A stretch of DNA of 64,000 nucleotides from Sulfitobacter geojensis (GCF_000622325.1 NZ_JASE01000005.1:2914001-2978000); one strand, 5' to 3'. Counted from the first letter of the stretch, positions 37,390 to 46,800 are shown. Translations and numbers: made by a program. The notes: generated from the sequence alone by a model not told the origin.

Positions 37390-38115
37390 TTAGATCCGGC
37401 TTGGCAGGTCCTCCCAATAGGCGCTGCCACGTGAATAGTCGTATTGATTTTTCGCCATATCCTGACGTGAACGCGCTTCTTTCATGTCTTCAAACGCACG
37501 TTTGCCCAGTTTTTTCGCACAGGATTCCGCTTCTGAAAACTGTTTGGTCAGCTCCATGCAATGCAGATAATAGGTTAACATTTCAGCCTGTGCCGCTGAC
37601 AACACGGCAACCTTGGTCAGAAACTTGAAATTCTTCGCCAGCTCCGCCGCGTATTCCTTGCGCATGGCATAGTCTTTTTCCCATTTCGCACAGATTTCGA
37701 TCGACTTTTTGCACAGGTACTCGATGTCCTTGAGCGCCTTCCTGTGTCTGTCGATCTCTTTTAAAAGCGGGCGAATGGCGGCGATTGTTTTCTTGCAATC
37801 GACAGGTTCAAGCCCCTTCTTGCTCTCGGCTTTATACGCGACGAAAACCTTCTTTTCGAAGGTGTCGATCTTTTCCTCGGGCCATTCGGATTTGTTCTTC
37901 AAGGCCGTGTTCATACGCTTGACGTCGGCCTTTACCTTTTTCTCGGCTTTCTCGATCCATCCTTTCTTGAGAACACTTTGCAAATCGGACACTGAGTCCA
38001 TCGTTGGCTTGCTCCCGACTTTGTCGATTGCTTTCCCAACCTTATAGATGTTCTGCACATCTTTTGCGCTTTGCGGTGTTACCGCATCGATAATCACATC
38101 CAGCATGTCAGACAT
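37390..38115 (-). CDS. Lys-rich helical protein of unknown function
   Basis: A 241-aa soluble protein, almost entirely predicted alpha-helix and very rich in Lys and Glu, with likely coiled-coil stretches (KAEKKVKADVKRMNTALKNK and EIDRHRKALKDIEYLCKK). Four to five cysteines are spread through the middle and C-terminal parts. No signal, no known motif. Its codon use is visibly less GC-rich than that of its neighbours, and it interrupts the ymdB-type/cyclo-ligase order, which suggests a more recent arrival. AAGGA before ATG 38115 favours that start over one five codons upstream. Confidence 0.65.
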   Translation of the reverse strand: MSDMLDVIIDAVTPQSAKDVQNIYKVGKAIDKVGSKPTMDSVSDLQSVLKKGWIEKAEKKVKADVKRMNTALKNKSEWPEEKIDTFEKKVFVAYKAESKKGLEPVDCKKTIAAIRPLLKEIDRHRKALKDIEYLCKKSIEICAKWEKDYAMRKEYAAELAKNFKFLTKVAVLSAAQAEMLTYYLHCMELTKQFSEAESCAKKLGKRAFEDMKEARSRQDMAKNQYDYSRGSAYWEDLPSRI

Positions 38116-38130
38116 GGGAGATCCTTCCAT

Positions 38131-38157
38131 TCATTTAAAAAAATTCGTCTTAAATGA
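38131..38157. promoter_or_regulatory. AT-rich inverted repeat upstream of the Lys-rich gene
   Basis: TCATTTAA (38131-38138) and TTAAATGA (38150-38157) form an 8-bp inverted pair with an 11-base spacer, 16 bases upstream of the gene start. It may be an operator or part of the promoter. Confidence 0.4.
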
Positions 38158-38217
38158 GGGAAAGTTCGTCTAAAACATCTGACCGGTCAAGACCCGAGCA
38201 CAGACCGGTGGCATGTG

Positions 38218-38781
38218 CTAGGGCGCGATTTCGATCACGCCTGCTTCCGTTACGATCAAATCAAGCGGTTGATCTGTCGCTTCCAACGGCAGGTCATCCA
38301 CTTCCTGCCCCTCAAAAGCAAACCCGATGGCGAGGGTTGGCCGTTTCGCCCGCAACATTTCAAGCGTGCGGTCGTAAAAACCGCCCCCATAGCCCAGCCG
38401 TCCGCCATTCCGGTTGAACGCCAGCAGCGGCACGATCAATATCTCGGGTTCGAAAAACGTTTGTGTTTCAGGTATTTGCGCCCCGAATACGCCATTGATC
38501 ATCACCGTATCGGGCGTCCATTCGGCAAACCTCAACGGCTGTGCCTTGGCCTTGATCACCGGCACGCCCACGATACCATGCGCCGTCGCTTCGGCCATTG
38601 CAGGGGTTGGATCAATCTCTGTGCGGATCGGCATGAAACCCGACAACGGCACCCCGCGATACCCTGCCAGAACCTCGCTTAGGTAACCCGCCTGCGCTGC
38701 ATTTGCGCGTTCAAACAAGGGCTTGCGCCGCGCAAAGGCAGCCTTGCGCGCCGCCGCTTTGATTTCCGCCAGATCGTTCAT
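38218..38781 (-). CDS. 5-formyltetrahydrofolate cyclo-ligase
   Basis: A 187-aa enzyme (MTHFS) that converts 5-formyl-THF to 5,10-methenyl-THF with ATP, returning a storage folate to the one-carbon pool. The C-terminal motif GGRLGYGGGFYDRTL is the ATP/substrate loop of the family and LIVPLLAFNRNG precedes it. Size is typical. Its ATG overlaps the mgtE stop as ATGA, so translation is coupled to the magnesium transporter gene; MTHFS needs Mg-ATP, though the pairing may be accidental. Confidence 0.92.
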   Translation of the reverse strand: MNDLAEIKAAARKAAFARRKPLFERANAAQAGYLSEVLAGYRGVPLSGFMPIRTEIDPTPAMAEATAHGIVGVPVIKAKAQPLRFAEWTPDTVMINGVFGAQIPETQTFFEPEILIVPLLAFNRNGGRLGYGGGFYDRTLEMLRAKRPTLAIGFAFEGQEVDDLPLEATDQPLDLIVTEAGVIEIAP

Positions 38782-40178
38782 AACAACACCGCCGCCGCCA
38801 GACCGAGAAACGCAAAGAAGCCCACAACATCCGTCACGGTCGTGACAAACGCCCCCGAGGCCAGCGCAGGGTCAACCCCCACCCGTTCCAGTAAGATCGG
38901 GATGCCGGTCCCCGCTAGCCCTGCGACCACCATGTTGATCACCATAGCAGCCGCGATTACAAGGCCCAGCGCCGGCGAGCCGAACCAGATCACTCCGACA
39001 ATTCCCATCGTCACCGCGAATATCGCCCCGTTGATCAACCCGACCAGACATTCGCGCCGGATCACCCGCCAGACGTTCGATCCAGTAAGGTCTTTGGTCG
39101 CAATCGCCCGCACCGCCACCGTCAAACTTTGGGTGCCCGCATTGCCGCCCATCGACGCCACAATCGGCATCAGCACAGCAAGTGCCACAATCTGCGCAAT
39201 GGCCACCTCGAACTGCGAAATCACCATCGACGCGGCAATCGCAGTGACCAGATTGACCGCCAACCATGGCAAGCGCTGCTTGGTGGTTTCAATCACCCGA
39301 TCCGACAGGGAGCTTTCGCCGACCCCCGCCAGACGCAGGATGTCTTCCTCGTGTTCCTCGTCCAGAACCGCCATCGCGTCATCAATCGTGATCATACCAA
39401 TCAAACGCCCTTCGTCATCGACAACGGGTGCCGAAATCAGGTGGTATTGGTTGAACGCATAGGCCACGTCGCCTTCGTCCTGCATGGCGGGAATAATCTG
39501 GAATGTTTCTTCCAACAGATCACGCAGCGCCGTTGTGCGTTTCGAACGCATCAACTTGCCCAATGTCACCTGCCCGACCGGATGCAGGCGCGGATCGACC
39601 ATGACGATGTGGTAAAACTGGTCCGGCAATTCCTGCTCCGGCGTGGCCCGCAGGTTGTCGATGGCCTGTCCCACGGTCCAATGCTGTGGGGCCATGACAA
39701 CTTCGCGCTGCATCAGGCGACCGGCGGAGTAGTCCGGCCATGACAGCGCCTTTTCCACCGCTTCGCGATCGGCGGTTTCCAGCACCTCCAGAATCGCTTC
39801 CTGCTGCGCATCCTCAAGGTCTTCGACCAGATCAACAACATCGTCGCTGTCCAGCTCGCGCACAGCTTGCGACAACACCTGCGGGGACAGAATCGAAATC
39901 ACATCTTCGCGGATGGAGTCATCCAGCTCCGACAGGATCTCACCGTCGAATTCCATGTCGTAAAGCCGGATCAAGCGCACCCGGTCAAAGACGTTGATCT
40001 GTTCCAAAAGGTCAGCAATATCAGCCGGATGCATCGGCTCCATCAGCTCGATCAGCCGGTCGCGGTCGTCGATTTCGACGGCATAAAGGACCGAGGCGAC
40101 GGTTTTTGGCCCCAGCTGGTAATTCTGCGCCTCGTCGTCATCGTTGGCGTTTGCGTTTTCTTCTACTTGGTCCTGCAT
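38778..40178 (-). CDS. mgtE: magnesium transporter MgtE
   Basis: A 466-aa MgtE-family channel. The N-domain (about residues 20-135) contains MHPADIADLLEQ, two CBS domains follow (about 140-265, the second with LIGMITIDDAMAVLDEEHEEDI), and five helices lie in the last 170 residues with the conserved PIVASMGGNAGTQSL pore motif. The cytosolic part senses Mg2+ and gates the pore. It is divergent from guaD with a 100-bp promoter region between, and heads a two-gene unit with the cyclo-ligase. Confidence 0.95.
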   Translation of the reverse strand: MQDQVEENANANDDDEAQNYQLGPKTVASVLYAVEIDDRDRLIELMEPMHPADIADLLEQINVFDRVRLIRLYDMEFDGEILSELDDSIREDVISILSPQVLSQAVRELDSDDVVDLVEDLEDAQQEAILEVLETADREAVEKALSWPDYSAGRLMQREVVMAPQHWTVGQAIDNLRATPEQELPDQFYHIVMVDPRLHPVGQVTLGKLMRSKRTTALRDLLEETFQIIPAMQDEGDVAYAFNQYHLISAPVVDDEGRLIGMITIDDAMAVLDEEHEEDILRLAGVGESSLSDRVIETTKQRLPWLAVNLVTAIAASMVISQFEVAIAQIVALAVLMPIVASMGGNAGTQSLTVAVRAIATKDLTGSNVWRVIRRECLVGLINGAIFAVTMGIVGVIWFGSPALGLVIAAAMVINMVVAGLAGTGIPILLERVGVDPALASGAFVTTVTDVVGFFAFLGLAAAVLL

Positions 40179-40279
40179 CGCATCAGCCTCCGGATGTTAT
40201 CGCGACCATAGGCAAGCCTTTGTACGAGGACAATGGTGCATGGCTTGTCGGCTTGGCCTGGCCCACGTATGAACAGGCA

Positions 40280-41575
40280 ATGACACAGAAAAACCTATTG
40301 ACCGGCCCCGCCCTGCGCTTTGAAGGCAACCCGATGATGCAGGGCTGGCAAGATGCTGTGCGCATCGACAGCGAGGGTGCGGTGTTGCTGGCCGATGGCG
40401 TGATTGCAGCGGTTGGTAGGGCCGACCAGCTGCGCAAGGCGCATCCGCAGGCGGTCGAAACGCTTTATGGCGACGACCACCTGATCTGCCCCGGATTTGT
40501 CGATGCCCATGTGCATTACCCCCAGACCGGCATCATCGCGTCATGGGGCAAGCGGCTGATTGACTGGCTCAACGATTATACCTTCCCCGAGGAGATGCGC
40601 CTGTCCGACACGGACTATGCGCAAGAGGTCGCCACCCGCTATCTGGATCTGACCCGCGCCCATGGCACGACAACCGTGGCCAGCTATTGCACGATCCATC
40701 CGCATTCGGTTGATGCGCTGTTTTCGGCAGCAGCGACCCGCAACCAGCGCATTGTCGCCGGCAAAACCTGTATGGACCGCAATGCGCCCGAGGGGCTGCG
40801 CGACACGGCGCAATCAGCCTATGACGACAGCAAAGCCCTGATCGAACGCTGGCATGGCACGGGCCGCGCCACCTATGCGATCACACCGCGGTTTTCACCA
40901 ACGTCCACGCCCGACCAACTGGCGGCACTCGGTGCCTTATGGGGTGAACATCCCGATTGCCTGATGCAAACCCACCTCAGCGAACAAACCGACGAAGTGG
41001 CATGGGTGCGCGATCTGTTTCCGCAGGCCCGCGATTATCTCGATACCTATGAGGCCCACGGACTGCTTGGTGCGCGTGCTGTTTTTGGCCATGCCATTTA
41101 TCTGGAGCCGCGCGAGATCGACCGGATCGCAGAAACCGGCGCGGCACTGGTGCATTGCCCGACGTCCAATACCTTTATCGGGTCGGGCCTGTTCGACATG
41201 GCCGCCCTTGCGACCCGCAATATCCCCATTGGGCTGGCAACCGACACCGGCGGCGGATCATCATTTTCAATGCTGCGCACGATGGCAGCGGCTTATGAGA
41301 TCGGCCAGCTGCGCGGCACGCCCCTGCACGCCGCGCAACTGATCTGGCTGGCCACGGCAGGTTCCGCAAACAGCCTGCATCTCGGGGAAAAAATCGGTTC
41401 GCTTTCAACGGGGTACGAGGCGGACGTGACCGTTATTGACCTGTCCTCCACCCCCGCCATTGCGCAACGCCAAGCGCAAGCCAAGGACGCTTGGGAAAGC
41501 TTGTTCGCAACCATCATGATGGGCGATGACCGCGCAATCGCCGACGTCTGGATCGCCGGCGCGCGACAGCCCTAA
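40280..41575 (+). CDS. guaD: guanine deaminase
   Basis: A 431-aa amidohydrolase converting guanine to xanthine. The zinc motif is FVDAHVHYPQ (about residues 73-82), followed by HLSEQTDEV, the FGHAIYL strand and TDTGGGSSFSML, all matching GuaD. The frame is open 58 codons upstream, but ATG 40280 is where family similarity begins. The stop overlaps the stop of the convergent 8-oxoguanine deaminase, so two related purine-base deaminases lie tail to tail. Confidence 0.92.
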   Translation: MTQKNLLTGPALRFEGNPMMQGWQDAVRIDSEGAVLLADGVIAAVGRADQLRKAHPQAVETLYGDDHLICPGFVDAHVHYPQTGIIASWGKRLIDWLNDYTFPEEMRLSDTDYAQEVATRYLDLTRAHGTTTVASYCTIHPHSVDALFSAAATRNQRIVAGKTCMDRNAPEGLRDTAQSAYDDSKALIERWHGTGRATYAITPRFSPTSTPDQLAALGALWGEHPDCLMQTHLSEQTDEVAWVRDLFPQARDYLDTYEAHGLLGARAVFGHAIYLEPREIDRIAETGAALVHCPTSNTFIGSGLFDMAALATRNIPIGLATDTGGGSSFSMLRTMAAAYEIGQLRGTPLHAAQLIWLATAGSANSLHLGEKIGSLSTGYEADVTVIDLSSTPAIAQRQAQAKDAWESLFATIMMGDDRAIADVWIAGARQP

Positions 41576-42912
41576 GCGCCGTCCATCAACCCCTGCGCCA
41601 GCGTATTCTGCCGAGCAATCACCGCGCTCAGATCCAGCGTCGTGATCTGCCCGTCACGCACAATCTGGCGGCCCTCGACAATCAGATCGCGCACCGTGCT
41701 TGGCCCCGCCAGCAACAGGGCCGCCGGATCCCAGGATCCTGCCGTCTCTATCCCGCTGACGTCCCAGATCGCGATATCGGCGCGTTTACCAACCGCCAGC
41801 CGCCCGCAATCGGGACGGCCCAGCATGTCGGCCCCGCCGCGCGTGGCAATCTCAAGCGCCTCGCGTGCGCTCATCGCATCCGCGCCGTTTGCAACCCGTT
41901 GCAGCAACATCGCCATCCGCGCTTCCGCCACCAGATTGCCCGCATCATTGCTGGCAGAACCATCCACGCCCAAGCCCACCGGCACGCCCGCGTCGCGCAA
42001 GGCGCGCACCGGTGCAATACCGGATCCAAGGCGGCAATTCGAACAGGGGCAATGGGCGACACCGGTGCCGGTCTGTGCAAACAGCGCGATTTCGGCTGCG
42101 TCCAGCTTGACGCAGTGCGCATGCCAGACGTCACGCCCGACCCAGCCAAGGCTTTCGGCGTATTGCCCCGGACGACAGCCGAATCTCTCAAGCGAATAAG
42201 CGATATCTTCGTCGTTTTCCGCCAGATGGGTGTGCATCATCACCCCTTTGTCGCGCGCCAGTATCGCCGTTTCGCGCATCAGATCACGGGTGACTGAAAA
42301 CGGAGAACAGGGTGCCAATCCGACACGGCACATTGAGCCTTCCGCCGGATCGTGAAAGGCATCAACCAGCCGGATACAATCCTCCAGGATCGACGCCTCG
42401 GTTTCGACCAATGCGTCCGGCGGCAGGCCGCCTGCGCTTTCACCGATGCTCATCGACCCGCGTGTAGGATGAAACCGCAGACCCAGCTCCGCGGCCGCAT
42501 GAATTGTATCTTCCAACCGCGTCCCGTTGGGATAAAGGTACAGATGATCCGTGCTTAACGTGCACCCCGACAGCGCCAGCTCCGCCAGGCCGACCTGCGC
42601 CGAAACGTGAAAATGTTCCGGCGTCATGCGCGCCCAGATCGGGTAAAGCGTCTTGAGCCAGCCAAACAGCAACGCATCCTGCCCGGCCGGCACGGCGCGC
42701 GTCATGCTTTGATAAAGGTGATGATGGGTATTCACCAATCCCGGCGTGACCACACAGCCCGACGCGTCGATGCATGCGCCGTCACTGTGCAAGCCTTCGC
42801 CGCTTTCACAAATGATACCGTTTTTCAGGCGCAGATCGGCCGCCCTCAATTCGCGGCGGCTGTCGTCCATTGTGACAATAACATCAGCATTGCGGATCAG
42901 AATTTCTGACAT
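41572..42912 (-). CDS. 8-oxoguanine deaminase-type amidohydrolase
   Basis: A 446-aa metal-dependent amidohydrolase of the ATZ/TRZ group. Zinc ligands are seen in VNTHHHLYQSMTRAVP, MMHTHLAEND and GVDGSASNDAGN. The sequence fits the 8-oxoguanine deaminase subgroup, which converts 8-oxoguanine to urate and clears oxidised guanine; hydroxyatrazine hydrolases are close relatives. Start 42912 begins the first strand. Convergent with guaD, stops overlapping. Confidence 0.82.
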   Translation of the reverse strand: MSEILIRNADVIVTMDDSRRELRAADLRLKNGIICESGEGLHSDGACIDASGCVVTPGLVNTHHHLYQSMTRAVPAGQDALLFGWLKTLYPIWARMTPEHFHVSAQVGLAELALSGCTLSTDHLYLYPNGTRLEDTIHAAAELGLRFHPTRGSMSIGESAGGLPPDALVETEASILEDCIRLVDAFHDPAEGSMCRVGLAPCSPFSVTRDLMRETAILARDKGVMMHTHLAENDEDIAYSLERFGCRPGQYAESLGWVGRDVWHAHCVKLDAAEIALFAQTGTGVAHCPCSNCRLGSGIAPVRALRDAGVPVGLGVDGSASNDAGNLVAEARMAMLLQRVANGADAMSAREALEIATRGGADMLGRPDCGRLAVGKRADIAIWDVSGIETAGSWDPAALLLAGPSTVRDLIVEGRQIVRDGQITTLDLSAVIARQNTLAQGLMDGA

Positions 42913-43020
42913 AAGGGCCCCTCTTTCGCGATGGCCCATCTCATTTTTTCTGAACTGCGTTGACGGAAAACGGGAAAGAGCCTACGCGCCTACACCTTTA
43001 ACGCAAATTTTACTTTATGG

Positions 43021-43818
43021 TCAATATTTTTGTAGGATTTCCAGCGCCTGCGCGTGGATTTCACGGTTTGCAGCGGCCAGGGCCCGTCCGCCCTCATGCG
43101 CAGGGCCGCCCTTCCAATCCGTGACAATACCGCCCGCGGCTTGGATCACCGCAATGGGGGCCTGTATGTCATAGGATTGAAGACCCGCTTCAACCACCAG
43201 ATCAACCTGCCCCGCCGCCAATAGGGCATAGCCGTAACAATCCATCCCGTAACGCGCCAACTGCGCTTTGGACGCGACGGCCTGAAACCCGCTCTGGTCG
43301 GCTGCGCTGCCAACTTCGGGAAAAGTAGTCAGGATAATCGCCGCGCCTAAGTCACGCGGTGCGATTGTGTTCAGTTCACGCGGCCCCAAGGGTCCCGTCA
43401 TCCGCGCCCCGTCGGGTGCGCCCTCGAACCGTTCACCGATATAGGGCTGGTCGATGATCCCGTAAAACGGACCATCCGCATCCGACAGCGCGATCAACAC
43501 CCCCCATGTCGGGGTGCCGCTGACAAAACCGCGCGTACCGTCGATCGGGTCCAGCACCCAGGTCAGACCGGAGGTGCCCGCCTTATGGCCGAATTCCTCG
43601 CCCAAAACCGCATCATCGGGTCGGTGCTCAGCCAAAACCTTGCGCATCGCCTCTTCGGCGGCGCGGTCCGCCACGGTTACCGGATCATACCCGCCGGCAA
43701 GTTTGCTTTGCGTGTCAAGTGCATTGCCCCGAAAGAACGGCAAGATAACAGAGCGCGCCGCGTCCGCCATCAGATGCGCAACGCGGCGCACGTCCGCGTC
43801 AAAGGAGGGATGAGACAT
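43021..43818 (-). CDS. hisN: HisN-type histidinol-phosphatase (inositol monophosphatase family)
   Basis: A 265-aa Mg2+-dependent phosphatase. The family motif LDPIDGTRGFVSGTPTWG lies at about residues 87-104, with the upstream GEEF metal ligands and the C-terminal QSYDIQAPIAVIQAAGG block. In alphaproteobacteria this subgroup is usually histidinol-phosphate phosphatase, the step before the last of histidine synthesis; other monophosphates are possible. It stands alone between a purine deaminase gene and an XRE regulator, with no other his gene in the window. Confidence 0.82.
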   Translation of the reverse strand: MSHPSFDADVRRVAHLMADAARSVILPFFRGNALDTQSKLAGGYDPVTVADRAAEEAMRKVLAEHRPDDAVLGEEFGHKAGTSGLTWVLDPIDGTRGFVSGTPTWGVLIALSDADGPFYGIIDQPYIGERFEGAPDGARMTGPLGPRELNTIAPRDLGAAIILTTFPEVGSAADQSGFQAVASKAQLARYGMDCYGYALLAAGQVDLVVEAGLQSYDIQAPIAVIQAAGGIVTDWKGGPAHEGGRALAAANREIHAQALEILQKY

Positions 43819-43845
43819 CAGGAAATCCGGTACGTCTGTCGGTGT

Positions 43846-44220
43846 CTAGGCAACATCGCTCAGCACGCGCGCCAGTTCAAACAGGCGACGACGCTGATCT
43901 TCGGGGATGGAATAATACGACCGGATCAAATCCATCGCTTCCTTGTCGCCCAGCAAATCGGCAGGCACGGTTTCAGCATGCGCCTGCGCCTCTTCTTCTT
44001 CCGTTTTGATCCCGTCAAAGAAGAACGACACATTCACGTCCAACGCATCGGCAATGTCCCAAAGCCGCGAGGCGCTGACCCTATTGGCCCCGGTTTCATA
44101 TTTCTGGATTTGCTGGAACTTGATGCCCACCAGTTCTGCAAGCCGTTGTTGGGTCATTCCGGTAAGCCAGCGGCGCTGTCTGATTTTCTGACCAACATGT
44201 ACATCGACTTTATGGGGCAT
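43846..44220 (-). CDS. XRE-family transcriptional regulator
   Basis: A 124-aa protein with a helix-turn-helix at residues about 8-62 (VGQKIRQRRWLTGMTQQRLAELV, then KFQQIQKYETGANRVSASRL), followed by a short acidic helical tail. This layout is common in alphaproteobacteria, where members regulate cell-cycle or stress genes. ATG 44220 begins the conserved MPHKVDVHVG; nine codons upstream are possible. It lies 27 bases after hisN on the opposite reading order and has a 430-bp spacer in front. Confidence 0.85.
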   Translation of the reverse strand: MPHKVDVHVGQKIRQRRWLTGMTQQRLAELVGIKFQQIQKYETGANRVSASRLWDIADALDVNVSFFFDGIKTEEEEAQAHAETVPADLLGDKEAMDLIRSYYSIPEDQRRRLFELARVLSDVA

Positions 44221-44652
44221 CAATTTCAACTTTCTCAATCTTCGCAAGGGTTCACTGAAGCACGAGCAAGGGCAGCCTCAGTATTGGCACCGGCGTCACT
44301 CTACCACGTTCTAACAGTTTACAAGTCAGCGACCGGCGTGCAATTCAAATTGTAACGATTAAGACGTTCAGCGCCAAAAACACCGCTTAGTCATAGACTA
44401 CACGCAAGAACGCACCAGATTTATTCTACTTTTTTCGATAGCTAGTGTGCGGCACCGCACAAAAAAAGCGCTTGGCCTCATTACCCTATGCCTTGTTCTT
44501 GCAGGAATTTATTCTCCCATAGGTAGAACTCACCCTTTGCCGAAACGATACCAGTTGCACATGTCATCGCGCCCCAAGCGCCGCTGGTCCTTGCGCGATG
44601 GGTATCGGCCATATCTTGCCGATACCTGCAATTGTTAACCGATTCGCCTGCG
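44221..44652. other. 432-bp gap with two hairpins, no gene called
   Basis: It contains TGTGCGG/CCGCACA (44446-44461) followed by an A-run on the plus strand, and GGTATCGGC/GCCGATACC (44601-44626) 27 bases downstream of the LysR stop. CAATTCAAATTG lies at 44340-44351, a small palindrome that could be an operator for the XRE gene. A 63-codon plus frame from 44447 starts with GTG, lacks a ribosome site and is not called. Confidence 0.45.
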
Positions 44653-45528
44653 TTACACCGCCCGCAGACGCTGGTGCGCTGCGCCAGAAAACGCCTGTCG
44701 CAACAAATCGACAAGCGTGTCATGCACCTCGCCGCTGCCTTCCGCCTTGCCGTAAAGGTTGATCTGCTGGACAGGCAACGCCGGCAGCGCCCCGCCGTGT
44801 TCGATCACCTCCAGATAAGGCGGCTGCGTGCCCTCGATCATCGAAGAAACGGCCAGATCTGCACTTACTGCGGCTTCGATGGTGCGGTCGCTTTCGGTAT
44901 CCACGGTCATGTCCCACCCGATCCCCTCTGCATCCAGCGCCACAGCGATCTGGGCGCGAAACATGCAATGTCGGCAAAACGCCAGCGGCAGCGCGCGCGC
45001 GCGCCATGCAGTGCCCCCCGGTGCGCCAACCCACACCAACGGCTTATGCGCCAAGACTTCGCCGCCCTGATCCACGCCGGTTTCGGTTGTCACGATCACA
45101 TCACAGTCGCCTTTGGCAAACTGGTCTTTTAACGTGCGGGTATATGACGCCTCAAGCTGGACCTTGACCCGCGGAAACACCGCATGGAACTGCTTAAGCA
45201 CCTGCGGCACCGCCGGATAGACCACATCATGCGGCACTCCCAGCTTGATTTCGCCCTCATATGCCTGATGGGTCAAACGGCCGATCACCTCGTCATTCAG
45301 CGCGACCATCCGGCGGGCATAGGTCAGCAATTGCTCGCCCGATGCGGTCAGACCGATGGTGCGGCCGCTGCGATCCAACAAGGACAGATCCAGCATTTCC
45401 TCAAGGCGCTTGAGCTGCATCGACACCGCCGATTGCGTCAGGTGCAGGAAACCAGCCGCCCGCGTGACGCCGCCGGAATCGGCAACCGCAACAAAGGAGC
45501 GCAGCGTCGTGATGTCGAGATTTCTCAT
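44653..45528 (-). CDS. LysR-family transcriptional regulator
   Basis: A 291-aa LysR protein. The DNA-binding domain spans residues 1-62 (LDITTLRSFVAVADSGGVTRAAGFLHLTQ and SAVSMQLKRLEEMLDLSLLDR), and the periplasmic-binding-like effector domain follows. The effector is unknown. It is divergent from the DUF1127 gene, with 122 bases between. The 10-mer CATATATCAA occurs twice in that gap, the first copy overlapping the ATG. Confidence 0.88.
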   Translation of the reverse strand: MRNLDITTLRSFVAVADSGGVTRAAGFLHLTQSAVSMQLKRLEEMLDLSLLDRSGRTIGLTASGEQLLTYARRMVALNDEVIGRLTHQAYEGEIKLGVPHDVVYPAVPQVLKQFHAVFPRVKVQLEASYTRTLKDQFAKGDCDVIVTTETGVDQGGEVLAHKPLVWVGAPGGTAWRARALPLAFCRHCMFRAQIAVALDAEGIGWDMTVDTESDRTIEAAVSADLAVSSMIEGTQPPYLEVIEHGGALPALPVQQINLYGKAEGSGEVHDTLVDLLRQAFSGAAHQRLRAV

Positions 45529-45650
45529 ATATCAACCCTTGTGATGTAAGCGATAACAACCATTCGTTTTCATTATCCACCAAGGCCGTCCATATATCAA
45601 GCATCGAAATACGAAACAGCAAACCATCACATACACTGAAAGGTCACGAC

Positions 45651-45872
45651 ATGTTCTCCTCCTCCGCCCTCGCCCGCCCTGTCGCCTCCTCCCGCAACGT
45701 CAAGCCGGGTCTGGCCGCCCGGACCTTCGCAGCACTCGCAGTTTTGCGCAGCCGCAGACAGCTTGCAGCGCTGGACCAGCACCAACTCGATGATCTTGGG
45801 ATCAGCGCCAAAGCGGCCCAAGCCGAAGCAAACCGCCCGATTTGGGATGTACCGGCGCATTGGGTCAAATAA
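45651..45872 (+). CDS. DUF1127 (YjiS-like) protein
   Basis: A 73-aa Arg-rich protein ending in a DUF1127 domain: LRSRRQLAALDQHQLDDLGISAKAAQ. DUF1127 members include CcaF1 and related small RNA-binding proteins involved in RNA turnover and stress in Rhodobacter. AAAGG lies nine bases before the ATG. It is divergent from the LysR gene, which may control it. Confidence 0.85.
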   Translation: MFSSSALARPVASSRNVKPGLAARTFAALAVLRSRRQLAALDQHQLDDLGISAKAAQAEANRPIWDVPAHWVK

Positions 45873-46000
45873 TGCGGAAAACTCTGCCCTCTACAGCGGG
45901 TTACACCTTGTAATGTGGGCCGCGAATTCCGATATTTGATGCAATACCGTGCCGCGCTGCGTGCGTGGTAAACAACCCTTTTGCCAAATGGAGGTCTTTC

Positions 46001-46777
46001 ATGGCTGACGTGAATACAATCCGGAGCACAGCCGGAGCCCGCGCCGCCGATATTGACGCGGGGCTGCGCGCCCACATGAACAAAGTTTACAGCACAATGT
46101 CGATCGGCATGCTGATCACATTTGCCGCCGCATGGGCGCTGGCCGGCCTTGCGGTCACATCCGACCCCTCTGCCGCGTCCGCGCAGCTGGGCCCTGACCA
46201 GTACCTGACCGGCCTTGGCTATGCGCTTTATGCCTCGCCGCTGAAATGGGTCGTAATGTTTGCCCCGCTGGCCTTTGTTTTCGGCTTTGGTGCTGCGATC
46301 AACAAGATGTCCGCCGCGACAGCACAAACGGTATTTTACCTGTTTGCCGCCGTTATGGGTGTGTCGATCAGCTCGATCTTCCTGATCTACACCAATAACT
46401 CCATCGCGCAGGTCTTCCTTGTGACCTCGATCGCCTTTGCCGGTCTGTCGCTTTACGGCTACACCACGAAAAAGGACATCTCGGGTTGGGGCAGCTTCCT
46501 GATCATGGGTGTGATCGGCCTGATCGTAGCGTCGATCGTCAATATCTTCCTGCAATCCAGCGCCCTGATGTTCGCGATTTCCGCAATCGGCGTGCTGATT
46601 TTTGCCGGTCTTACCGCCTATGACACCCAGCGGATCAAAACCGAATATATCTCGCATGCACACCACGGCGACACAGAGTGGCTGGGCAAAGCGGCGATCA
46701 TGGGCGCGCTGAGCCTGTATCTGAACTTTATCAACATGTTCATGATGCTGCTCCAGCTCTTCGGCAACCGCGAATAA
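46001..46777 (+). CDS. Bax inhibitor-1/YccA family protein
   Basis: A 258-aa protein with seven predicted helices and the BI-1 opening LRAHMNKVYSTMSIGMLITFAAAW. The last helices contain GLTAYDTQRIK, the conserved pH-sensing di-aspartyl region of the family. Bacterial members leak Ca2+ or bind FtsH (YccA). GGAGG is six bases before ATG 46001. A strong terminator follows at 46801. Confidence 0.92.
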   Translation: MADVNTIRSTAGARAADIDAGLRAHMNKVYSTMSIGMLITFAAAWALAGLAVTSDPSAASAQLGPDQYLTGLGYALYASPLKWVVMFAPLAFVFGFGAAINKMSAATAQTVFYLFAAVMGVSISSIFLIYTNNSIAQVFLVTSIAFAGLSLYGYTTKKDISGWGSFLIMGVIGLIVASIVNIFLQSSALMFAISAIGVLIFAGLTAYDTQRIKTEYISHAHHGDTEWLGKAAIMGALSLYLNFINMFMMLLQLFGNRE

Positions 46778-46800
46778 GCGTCCCTACCCTGAACGTTTCG

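Noticed and set aside
44447-44638. 63-codon plus-strand frame in the 432-bp gap, with a signal-like N-terminus
   Set aside because: GTG start within a palindrome, no ribosome site, basic atypical composition after residue 25; no support beyond openness.
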